Source: Streptosporangiaceae bacterium
Lineage (GTDB): Bacteria > Actinomycetota > Actinomycetes > Streptosporangiales > Streptosporangiaceae
Assembly: GCA_025964695.1 (NCBI GenBank)
Contig: JAOPYK010000012.1
Coordinates: 1-64,000, forward strand
Direction of reading: 5' to 3'
Length of the DNA: 64,000 nucleotides
Below are positions 46,052 through 53,980 of this stretch, piece after piece. Positions within the stretch are counted from its first letter, which is position 1. Each line of letters starts with the position of its first letter. The notes below the pieces were generated by a model that worked only from the letters and a program-made list of their open reading frames with translations, was not told where the DNA came from and searched no databases. The translations under genes and the position numbers were made by a program.

Positions 46052-47086
46052 TCAGGGCGCCGCTTCGCGGAGGAGGCGGGCGGCGTCCTCGGGGCGGATG
46101 TCGTTGACGAAGGCGCCCATGGCCGACTCCGAGCCCGCGAGGTATTTGAGTCGTCCCCGTGCCCGGCGGCTGCTGAACAGCTGCAGGTGCAGCTGTCCCA
46201 GCTCGCGGTCTTCCCCCACCGGGGCCTGGTGCCAGGCGGAGACGTAGGGCATGGGAATGCCGAACAGGCGGTCCAGGCGGCCGAGGACGTCGACGTACAG
46301 GGCGCCGAAGGCCTCGCGCTCGGCCGGATACAGCGCGGGGATGTCGGGCATCTTGCGGTGCGGGAACAGATGCACCTCGAACGGCCAGCGCGCGGCGACC
46401 GGGACGAACGCGGTCCACGACTCGTTGGCCGCGACGACCCGTACGGCCGCCTCCCGCTCGGCGGCCAGCACGTCGGCGAACAGGTCGCGCCCGGTCTCGC
46501 CGCGGTAGCGTGCCGCCACCGACAGCATCTGCCGGGTGCGCGGCGGGATGAAGGGATAGGCGTAGATCTGGCCGTGCGGGTGGCCCAGCGTCACCCCGAT
46601 CTCCTCGCCCCGGTTCTCGAAGCAGAAAACCTGCCGCACCCCGGGCAGCGCGGAGAGTTCCTCCGTGCGGTCGGCCCACGCGTCGATCACTGTGCGCACC
46701 TGCTCCGGCGGCAGTGAGGCGAACGAGGCGTCATGGTCGGAGGTGAAGCACACGACCTCGCAGCGGCCGCCCCCGGCGCTGTCGCCGAAGGAGGGAAAGC
46801 GGTTCTCGAAGACCACCACCTCGTAGTCGGCCGCGGGGATCTCGGTGGCCCGCTCCGGGGTCGAGGGGCACAGCGGGCACTCCTTGTCCGGCGGCAGGAA
46901 CGTGCGCTCCTGCCGGTGCGCCGCGATCGCCACCCACTCGTCGAGCAGCGGGTCGTGCCGCAGTTCTGAGGCGGCCAGCCGGCCGGGGAGGTCACGGCGG
47001 TCGATCGCGGACCGGTCCGCGTCGTCGCGCCGGTCGAAGTAGATCAGCTCACGGCCGTCCGCGAGGTGGATGGCGGTGCGTCTCAC
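46052..47086 (-). CDS. galT: Galactose-1-phosphate uridylyltransferase
   Basis: This 344-residue Leloir-pathway enzyme swaps UMP between UDP-glucose and galactose-1-phosphate. A zinc/structural CxxC is in CPLCPS. The catalytic His is in LGHPHGQIYAYPFIPPRT (HPHGQ), and the N-terminal DPLLDEWVAIAAHRQER is conserved. LGQLHLQLFSSRRARGRLKY near the end holds the second substrate site. It overlaps the DeoR-type regulator gene by 4 nt. No galK or galE is next to it. Confidence 0.94.
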   Translation of the reverse strand: MRRTAIHLADGRELIYFDRRDDADRSAIDRRDLPGRLAASELRHDPLLDEWVAIAAHRQERTFLPPDKECPLCPSTPERATEIPAADYEVVVFENRFPSFGDSAGGGRCEVVCFTSDHDASFASLPPEQVRTVIDAWADRTEELSALPGVRQVFCFENRGEEIGVTLGHPHGQIYAYPFIPPRTRQMLSVAARYRGETGRDLFADVLAAEREAAVRVVAANESWTAFVPVAARWPFEVHLFPHRKMPDIPALYPAEREAFGALYVDVLGRLDRLFGIPMPYVSAWHQAPVGEDRELGQLHLQLFSSRRARGRLKYLAGSESAMGAFVNDIRPEDAARLLREAAP

Positions 47087-47871
47087 CGGGCGGCCGCCAT
47101 GGGCTCCGCGATGATCAGTTCGCCGACGTGCCCGCCCAGGATGTCACGGGTGGTGGCGTCCATGCCGGCGTCGCTGATGAGCACGTGGGCGTCCCGGAGC
47201 TGGGCGATCGTGCTGATCCCGATGACGCCCCACTTGGTGTGGTCGGCCAGCACGATCAGCTGGCGGGCGGCGGTGACCAGGGCCCGGTCGGTCTCGGCTT
47301 CCAGCAGGTTGGGCGTGGTGAAACCCGCGTGGGTGCTCATGCCATGCACCCCCAGCAGCAGCAGGTCGACGTTGAGCGAGCGGATGGCGCCGACCGCGAC
47401 CGGCCCGACGAGCGCGTCCGAGGGTGTCCGTACACCGCCGGTCAGCACGATGGTCTGGTCGCTGCGCACCGACCGGTGGAAGACCTCGGCGACCGGCAGG
47501 GAGTTCGTGACGACGGTGAGCTCGGGGACCTCGGTGAGATGGTGGGCGAGCGCCCAGGTCGTCGTCCCCGCCGACAGCGCGATCGCGGTGCCGGGCTGCA
47601 CCAGGGCCGCGGCGTGCCGTGCGATCGCCTCCTTCTCGGCCTGCTGACGGGCCGACTTGGCGGCGAAGCCCGGTTCCTCCGTGGAGCCCGGCGCGACGGC
47701 CGTGGCACCGCCGTGCACCTTGTCGAGCAGCCCGCGATCGGCGAGGACCTCCAGGTCACGGCGGATGGTCATGTCGGAGACGCCGAACGTGCGCACCAGG
47801 TCGGCGACCCGGACGGCGCCGTCCCGCCGAACGAGGCCCAGGATCGCTTGCTGCCGTTGCTGGGCGAGCAT
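47083..47871 (-). CDS. DeoR/GlpR-family transcription regulator
   Basis: This 262-residue regulator starts at ATG 47871. The DeoR HTH is RQQAILGLVRRDGAVRVADL, then VSDMTIRRDLEVLADRGLLD. The C-terminal sugar-phosphate sensor (DeoRC) includes AKSARQQAEKEAIARHAAAL, VLTGGVRTPSDALVGPVAV and LLLGVHGMSTHAGFTTP. It is co-transcribed with galT and divergent from a sugar ABC transporter, so it may control both from the 245-bp gap between them. Confidence 0.92.
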   Translation of the reverse strand: MLAQQRQQAILGLVRRDGAVRVADLVRTFGVSDMTIRRDLEVLADRGLLDKVHGGATAVAPGSTEEPGFAAKSARQQAEKEAIARHAAALVQPGTAIALSAGTTTWALAHHLTEVPELTVVTNSLPVAEVFHRSVRSDQTIVLTGGVRTPSDALVGPVAVGAIRSLNVDLLLLGVHGMSTHAGFTTPNLLEAETDRALVTAARQLIVLADHTKWGVIGISTIAQLRDAHVLISDAGMDATTRDILGGHVGELIIAEPMAAAR

Positions 47872-48018
47872 CGCCTCACTCCCTCCGATCCGACACCACA
47901 CGGCGGCAAATCAACATGTTCCGACAGATCTTCGCACAGTTGGGGCGCCTGATGACCATATGCGGGGGTTCTTGTCGTCGTAGGTGACGTTATCTTACGA
48001 GTCTTGTTTGTATCTGTT

Positions 48019-48044
48019 GATAGTGGTACGAATAATCAACTATC
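48019..48044. promoter_or_regulatory. Inverted repeat between DeoR gene and sugar transporter
   Basis: GATAGT (48019-48024) and ACTATC (48039-48044) face each other across 14 bp in an AT-rich stretch (47985-48045) that stands out from the GC-rich surroundings. It is a plausible operator for the DeoR-type regulator. No experimental consensus is used. Confidence 0.4.
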
Positions 48045-48116
48045 CGGAGAAGCCGCCGGAGGCATCGGGGGATGCAGGACCGAGCGCCAGGCCACCCCGA
48101 AGGAGAGAGCGCAGTC

Positions 48117-49166
48117 ATGGCACGAGCACATATGTACAGGGGGGCCGTCATGGCCGCCGGAGTCGCGATCGCGATGAGCCTCGCCGCGAGCGGGTGCTCG
48201 TCCGGCAAGGACTCCTCCACCGCGCCCACCGCCAAGACGGTGTCCGGGAAGATCTCCATCGCCTACCTGCAGAAGCAGGGCGACCAGAGCTACTTCATCG
48301 GTGAGGCGGAGGGGGCGCAGGCCAAGGCCAAGCAGCTCGGCGTGGACCTCAAGGTCGTCAACCTCGGCAACGACGCCAACAAGACGGTCAGCGAGGCCCA
48401 GGCGGCGATCGGGCAGAAGGCGAACGGCATCATCGTGGTCGTGCCGGACCCCGCGGTGGGACCGCAGCTCGCCCAGCTCACCAAGAGCGCGGGCGTGCAG
48501 CTGCTCGCCTCCGACGACCAGATCTGTGTCAACGGCACCGACCCCGCCAAGTGTGACAAGGCCAACCTCGTGCCGCGGGTCGGCTTCAGCGGGACCCAGA
48601 TGGGCACGGAGGTCGGCACCAAGGCCGCTGAGCTCTACAAGCAGGCGGGCTGGAAGCCGGCGGACACCCGCATCATCTCGGCGTGGAAGCAGGACGTCAC
48701 GGTCTGCACCGACCGGGTCGTGGCCGCGGCGAAGACCTTCAAGAGCGCCAGCGGCGCCGACATCAAGGAGATCAAGGTCGGCACCGACAACACGCCGCCC
48801 GACGCCCAGAACAAGGTGGCCGCGACGGTCACGGCCAACAAGTCGGTCAAGCACTGGATCATCTGGGGCTGTAACGACGAGAACGTCACCGGCGGCTCGA
48901 GGGCCCTGGAGAACGCCGGCTACACCCCGGACAACATCATCGGCGTGGGCATCAACGGCGACCTGGCCTGCAAGGTCTGGAAGGGCGGCAAGAAGAGCGG
49001 CGTGAAGGCCTCGCTCTACCTCAACGGCGCCGAGGTCGGGGCGCTCGCGGTGCAGAACATGTACGACAAGCTCAAGGGCGGCAAGGAGTTCCCCCCCGAG
49101 GCGTTCGCCAAGACCACGATGGTCGGCCCGGACACCTACGTCCAGGCCGGTCTGAAGTGCCTGTGA
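48117..49166 (+). CDS. Sugar ABC transporter substrate-binding lipoprotein
   Basis: This is a 349-residue type-I periplasmic-binding-fold protein. ATG 48117 is preceded by AAGGAG. The lipoprotein signal ends LAASGC (Cys27). ISIAYLQKQGDQSYFIGEAE, IIVVVPDPAVGPQLAQLTKS and QLLASDDQICVNGTDP show relation to the L-arabinose-binding (AraF-like) group of ribose/xylose/arabinose binders. Several Cys in pairs are uncommon in this family. It is the first gene of a three-gene transporter operon. Confidence 0.9.
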   Translation: MARAHMYRGAVMAAGVAIAMSLAASGCSSGKDSSTAPTAKTVSGKISIAYLQKQGDQSYFIGEAEGAQAKAKQLGVDLKVVNLGNDANKTVSEAQAAIGQKANGIIVVVPDPAVGPQLAQLTKSAGVQLLASDDQICVNGTDPAKCDKANLVPRVGFSGTQMGTEVGTKAAELYKQAGWKPADTRIISAWKQDVTVCTDRVVAAAKTFKSASGADIKEIKVGTDNTPPDAQNKVAATVTANKSVKHWIIWGCNDENVTGGSRALENAGYTPDNIIGVGINGDLACKVWKGGKKSGVKASLYLNGAEVGALAVQNMYDKLKGGKEFPPEAFAKTTMVGPDTYVQAGLKCL

Positions 49167-49247
49167 CCCGTTGACGGCAGTAGGCGGCGGGTCCGGCCCG
49201 GACGGCCGGGCCCGCCGCTCCCACCCCACCCCCGAATCGAGGTGTCC

Positions 49248-50759
49248 ATGCTGCGCGTGGAGAACATCACCAAGGGCTTCGCCGGCGTGCAGGCCCTGCG
49301 CGATGTGACCCTGGACTTCCCCGGGGGCCAGGTGACGGCGCTGATGGGAGAGAACGGCGCGGGCAAGTCCACCCTGATCAAGATCATTGATGGCGACTAC
49401 CTCCCGGAGACCGGGCGCGTCCTGCTCGACGGCAAGGAGCTCGGCCTGCACTCTCCGGCCGACGCGCGGCGCCAGGGCATCCGGGTCATCGCGCAGGAAC
49501 CGGAGATCATCCCGCACGTGTCGGTGGCCGAGAACGTCTACGTGGGAGCGTTGCCGCGCCGTACGGGCCGCAGGCTCGATCGCGGGGGACTGCGCGAACG
49601 GGTCCGTGCCGACCTGACGCGGCTCGGGTTCGAGCGGGTGCTCGACCCGGACACCCTCGGTTCCGAGCTGAGCGCGGCGCAACGCCAGCTGGTGGAGATC
49701 CTTCGGGCGCTGACCACCGACGCCAAGGTGATCGCTTTCGACGAGCCCACCTCCTCGCTGGGCGAGCAGGAGACCGAGGCGCTGTTCGGGCTCATCCGGC
49801 GGCTGCGCGACCAGGGACTCGCGGTCGTCTACGTCTCCCACCGGCTTCAGGAGATCTTCCAGCTCGCGGACCAGGTGGCGGTGCTGCGGGATGGAGAGCT
49901 CGTCGGCGTCCGCCCGGTCGCGGAGACCACCGAGAACGAGGTGGTCCGGATGATGGTGGGCCGTGACCTGTCGGCGATGTTCGGCCGTGAGCACGCGCCG
50001 ACCGATCGCGTCGTGCTGGACGTGCGCGGTGTGACCACCGACGACGTACGTGACATCAGCTTCAAGGTGCACGCCGGGGAGGTCGTCGCGCTGGCGGGCC
50101 TCGTCGGGGCGGGGCGTTCGGAGCTGGCGGCGGGCCTGGCCGGAGACGTGCCCATCCGCTCCGGCGAGGTCCGGGTCGACGGCGAGCCCATCCGGATCCG
50201 CCATCCCGGGGACGCCATCCGCGCCGGGATCGGCTACGCGCCCGAGGAGCGCAAGGCGCAGGCACTGTTCCTGCAGCGATCCGTCCGCGACAACGCCTCG
50301 CTTGCCATCCTCGGCTCGATCCGGCGGCTGCGGTTCATCCGCCGGGCCGAGGAACGCCGGGTCGTCCGGGAGTTCACCGACCGGCTGCGGGTGCGGACGC
50401 CCTCGATCGAGCACGAGGTCGGCAAGCTCTCCGGCGGCAACCAGCAAAAGGTCGTGCTCGCCCGCTGGCTCGCCCGCGCGCCCAAGGTGCTCATCCTCGA
50501 CGAGCCGACCCGCGGTATCGACGTCGGCGCCAAGGCCGAGATCTACGACATCATCGCCGGCCTGGCCCAGACCGGGGTCGCCATCCTGGTCATCTCCTCC
50601 GAACTGCCCGAGGTGCTCGGCCTCGCCGACCGCATCGTGGTCATGCAGAACGGCCGGGTGACCGGCGAGGTGGACCGTGCCACCGCCTCGGAGGAGGGGG
50701 TCCTGGCCCTGGCCATGGCCGACGACCTGACCACATCCCTGTCCGGAGGATCAGCATGA
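49248..50759 (+). CDS. Sugar ABC transporter double ATPase (AraG/RbsA/MglA type)
   Basis: This is a 503-residue protein with two fused ATPase domains. Domain 1 has Walker A MGENGAGKSTLIKIIDGDYL and LGSELSAAQRQLVEILRALT as a variant signature, with FDEPTSSLG as Walker B. Domain 2 has the degenerate Walker A LVGAGRSELAAGLAGDVPI, typical of the family, with signature LSGGNQQKVVLARWLARAPK and ILDEPTRGIDVGAKAEIYDI. ATG 49248 follows GAGG. It overlaps the permease gene by 4 nt. Confidence 0.94.
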   Translation: MLRVENITKGFAGVQALRDVTLDFPGGQVTALMGENGAGKSTLIKIIDGDYLPETGRVLLDGKELGLHSPADARRQGIRVIAQEPEIIPHVSVAENVYVGALPRRTGRRLDRGGLRERVRADLTRLGFERVLDPDTLGSELSAAQRQLVEILRALTTDAKVIAFDEPTSSLGEQETEALFGLIRRLRDQGLAVVYVSHRLQEIFQLADQVAVLRDGELVGVRPVAETTENEVVRMMVGRDLSAMFGREHAPTDRVVLDVRGVTTDDVRDISFKVHAGEVVALAGLVGAGRSELAAGLAGDVPIRSGEVRVDGEPIRIRHPGDAIRAGIGYAPEERKAQALFLQRSVRDNASLAILGSIRRLRFIRRAEERRVVREFTDRLRVRTPSIEHEVGKLSGGNQQKVVLARWLARAPKVLILDEPTRGIDVGAKAEIYDIIAGLAQTGVAILVISSELPEVLGLADRIVVMQNGRVTGEVDRATASEEGVLALAMADDLTTSLSGGSA

Positions 50760-51796
50760 CCCCCACGACCGCCTCGTCCCGTCCGCCGGCCCAGAAGGCG
50801 GACGTGCCCGGCTCACCGAGCACCGCCCGCCGGGTGCTCGGTTCGATCGGGCCGCAGAACCTCAGCCTCCTCGTGGCGCTGGTCGTGGTCGTGGCGATCT
50901 TCGGCTATCTGCGCCCCGACTACCTCGCCTGGTCCAACGTGCAGGTGATCGGGCAGGCGGTGACGGTCATCGGGCTGCTCGCCGTGGTGCAGACGGTCGT
51001 CATCATCTGCGGCGCGCTGGACATCTCGGTCGGCTCGGCGGCCGGTGTCGCGTCGGTGGTCAGCGCGATGGCGTTCACCTCGGCAGGCGGCAACCCCTAT
51101 GCCGGCATCGCGGCGGCGCTGGGGATGGGAGCGGTGCTGGGCATCGTCAACGGTGTGATCATCGTGTACGGGCGGGTCAACCCGGTCATCGCCACCCTGG
51201 CCACGCTGGCGGCGTACAAGGGACTCGCCCAGCTCATCTCCGGCGGCCGGGCCCAGGGGTATGTGCTTGGCGACGACCTGTTCGTCTTCATTTCACGCGG
51301 TAAGATCGCCGGCATCCCGACGATGGTGTGGATCATGCTCCTGGTCGCGCTGGCGGTGCACGTGCTGCTCAAGTACACCGATATCGGCCGCAACATCTAC
51401 GCCATCGGCGGCAACGACACCGCCGCCAGGCTCGCGGGTATCGACATCAACAAGTATCTGATCGCGGTGTACGCGCTGGCCGGTGTCGTCGCCGCGGTCG
51501 CCGGCATCATCCTGACGGCGTTCACCGGCTCCGGCCAGCCGACCTCCGGCAGTGAGGGGCTCGAGCTCAAGGCCATCACCGCCGCCGCGCTCGGCGGATG
51601 CGCGCTCAAGGGCGGCAAGGGCGGTGTCGGCGGCACGCTGCTGGCGGTGGTGCTGCTCGGGGCCCTGGGCAACGGCCTCGACGTGGTCGGTGTCAACACC
51701 TTCTGGCAGAACGTCGCCCAGGGCGCCCTGCTGGTCATCGCGGTCGTCATCCAGCAGCGCCGCAGCGGCGAGCGCGCCGTCGGCCTTCCCACCTGA
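50756..51796 (+). CDS. Sugar ABC transporter permease (AraH/RbsC type)
   Basis: This is a 346-residue permease with about ten membrane helices after a Pro-rich cytoplasmic start. [20 protein letters not shown] is the family signature near the first loop. [40 protein letters not shown] (the EAA-like loop) and [20 protein letters not shown] follow. It forms the channel for the upstream binding protein. A terminator follows the stop. Confidence 0.94.
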   Translation: MTPTTASSRPPAQKADVPGSPSTARRVLGSIGPQNLSLLVALVVVVAIFGYLRPDYLAWSNVQVIGQAVTVIGLLAVVQTVVIICGALDISVGSAAGVASVVSAMAFTSAGGNPYAGIAAALGMGAVLGIVNGVIIVYGRVNPVIATLATLAAYKGLAQLISGGRAQGYVLGDDLFVFISRGKIAGIPTMVWIMLLVALAVHVLLKYTDIGRNIYAIGGNDTAARLAGIDINKYLIAVYALAGVVAAVAGIILTAFTGSGQPTSGSEGLELKAITAAALGGCALKGGKGGVGGTLLAVVLLGALGNGLDVVGVNTFWQNVAQGALLVIAVVIQQRRSGERAVGLPT

Positions 51797-51806
51797 GCCC
51801 ACCTGA

Positions 51807-51832
51807 GCCGCCCCCTGGAGGGTGGGGGCGGC
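51807..51832. terminator. Terminator between permease and GH15 genes
   Basis: GCCGCCCCC (51807-51815) pairs exactly with GGGGGCGGC (51824-51832) around 8 nt. The flanking genes converge on it. Confidence 0.75.
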
Positions 51833-51870
51833 TTCCGCGAGGGCGGAGGTTCGGGCGAGTTCGGGCGAGT

Positions 51871-53757
51871 TCAGGCGAAGGGACTGTGGTGGGTGCCGCG
51901 TTCGGCGCCGATCACCTGCATGACCGCGTTGATCAGGGCCAGATGGGTGAAGGCCTGCGGGAAGTTGCCGAGATGGCGCCCGCTGTGCGGATCGATCTCC
52001 TCGGCGTACAGCTGCAGGTGGCTGGCGTAGGACAGCAGCTTCTCGCACAGGCTCTTGGCGCGTTCCAGCTCACCGATGATGACCAGCGAGGACACCATCC
52101 AGAACGAGCAGATGGTGAAGGTGCCCTCCTCACAGGTGAACCCGTCGTCGGTCTCCGATCCCCGGTAACGCAGCACCAGGTCGTCCTCGGTGAGCTCGGT
52201 GGCGATGGCCAGCACCGTTTCCCGGACCCGCTTGTCGTCCGGCGGCAGGAAGCCCAGCAACGGGATGAGCAGCACCGAGGCGTCCAGGGCGATCGCACCG
52301 TAGTAGGCGACGAACACCCCCCGCTCGTCCAGCGCGTGCTCCAGCACGTCGGCGTGGATCTCGTCCGCCGCCGCCTGCCAGCGGGCCGCCCGCTCGTCGT
52401 CGCCGCGGATCCGGGCCAGCCGGGCACCGCGGTCGGCCGCCACCCAGCAGAACACCTTCGAGGAGGTGAAGTGCTTGGGGGCGCCGCGGACCTCCCACAT
52501 GCCGCAGTCCGGCGTGCGCCAGGCGGCGAGGGCGTCCTCGACCTGCTTGACGACGATCTTCCACAGCCGGTCGTCCAGCCGGTCCCGCTTGCGCACGAAC
52601 AGGTAGATGGAACCGATGATGGCGCCCCACACGTCATGCTGGGTCTGCTTGTAGGCGTCGTTGCCGATGCGCACCGGCCGGGCCCCGTTGTAGCCGGTCA
52701 GATGGTCCAGCGTCTGCTCGGGGAGCTCGGCCCGCCCGTCCACCCCGTACATGATCTGCAACCGGCCGTTGGCGGCCTCGGCGATGTCGGTGATGAAGTA
52801 GAAGAAGTCGTTGGCCTCCCAGTCGAAACCCAGGGTGTAGAAGGCCCACAGCGCCATCGTCGAGTCGCGGATCCAGGTGTAGCGGTAGTCCCAGTTGCGG
52901 TCGCCGCCCGGGCATTCGGGAAGCGAGGTCGTCGCCGCCGCCGCCACCGCGCCCGTCGGGGCGTACGTCAGGCCCTTGAGGGTGAGCGCGCTGCGCTGCA
53001 GGTGGCTGCGCCACGGATGGTCGGGGAAGTCGCCGCGGTCCAGCCAGTGCTGCCAGTGGTGAACGGTCCAGATCAGCCGCTCCTGCGCCTCCGGATAGGT
53101 ACGGGGCGCGGCGTGCTTGCTCCACGACAGCGCCGTGAACCGGGCCTCGCCCTCCTTGAGGAGCGTGCGGGCGGTGGCGAGCGAGCCCTCGAAGCCGACG
53201 TTCATGTCCGTGGTCAGCCGAAGTTCGATGCCGTTGCCGTGCGAGACGGCCTCGTGGTAGCCGGTGCCGCTGTAGTCCCAGCGAGCGGGCCGGCGGCCAT
53301 AGTCGAAGACGGGCATGCAGTCGAGGCGGACCTGCACCTGGCCGTTGACACAGCGCACGATCCGCAGCAGGACGTGGTCGGCGTCATAGTCGGTGGGTGC
53401 GCGCCGGGTCGTCTGGGAGCGCTCGTCCTCGTGGTGCCACGGCCCCATCACCAGCGCGTCGGTCACGACCAGCCACCCCCCGTGCGTCCACCATGTGGTC
53501 TCCATGACCATGGTGCCGGGGATGTAGCGCTGCGCCGCCGGCACCTCGACCCCGGCCGGGCCGACCCGGAAGTACCCGGCGTCTCTGTCCAGAATGGAGC
53601 CGAACACACTGGGTGAGTCGATCCGCGGCAGGCACATCCACTCGATGTTCCCGCTCGGCGCCACGAGCGCGGTGGTCTCACAGTCGGACAGGAAGCCGTA
53701 GTCGGCGATGGGCGCGAAAGGTTCGCCCGACGTGCCGCCGGTGACGAGTGGCCTCAC
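51871..53757 (-). CDS. Glycoside hydrolase family 15 (glucoamylase/trehalase-like)
   Basis: This 628-residue cytoplasmic protein starts at GTG 53757. AAAGGAGGAG stands before it, so ATG 53781 is less likely. GH15 marks include [39 protein letters not shown] with the catalytic region, [20 protein letters not shown], and [20 protein letters not shown] near the second catalytic Glu. Such actinobacterial enzymes act on trehalose or alpha-glucans inside the cell. There is no signal peptide. It diverges from ppdK. Confidence 0.92.
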   Translation of the reverse strand: MRPLVTGGTSGEPFAPIADYGFLSDCETTALVAPSGNIEWMCLPRIDSPSVFGSILDRDAGYFRVGPAGVEVPAAQRYIPGTMVMETTWWTHGGWLVVTDALVMGPWHHEDERSQTTRRAPTDYDADHVLLRIVRCVNGQVQVRLDCMPVFDYGRRPARWDYSGTGYHEAVSHGNGIELRLTTDMNVGFEGSLATARTLLKEGEARFTALSWSKHAAPRTYPEAQERLIWTVHHWQHWLDRGDFPDHPWRSHLQRSALTLKGLTYAPTGAVAAAATTSLPECPGGDRNWDYRYTWIRDSTMALWAFYTLGFDWEANDFFYFITDIAEAANGRLQIMYGVDGRAELPEQTLDHLTGYNGARPVRIGNDAYKQTQHDVWGAIIGSIYLFVRKRDRLDDRLWKIVVKQVEDALAAWRTPDCGMWEVRGAPKHFTSSKVFCWVAADRGARLARIRGDDERAARWQAAADEIHADVLEHALDERGVFVAYYGAIALDASVLLIPLLGFLPPDDKRVRETVLAIATELTEDDLVLRYRGSETDDGFTCEEGTFTICSFWMVSSLVIIGELERAKSLCEKLLSYASHLQLYAEEIDPHSGRHLGNFPQAFTHLALINAVMQVIGAERGTHHSPFA

Positions 53758-53980
53758 TGCATCTCCTCCTTTGTACATCAATGCCCCCGATCATCCTGGG
53801 TATGACCTCCGTCGTACATGTTTCCGCGGCAATGTGTCTGGAATGTCCATATTGGAATAGACCACTTTGCCTGGGCTGAGCTGCGAAAACGTACGGTGGG
53901 TAACGGGGCGACGAACGTTGGCCGACATGACGGGTACAGTCCCGCCCCAAGGGTGGAACCGGAGCGAAAAGGAGCTCCTC

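Noticed and set aside
48036-50447. 803-codon minus-strand open frame opposite the sugar transporter genes
   Set aside because: It spans two complete plus-strand transporter genes and has no recognisable domain.
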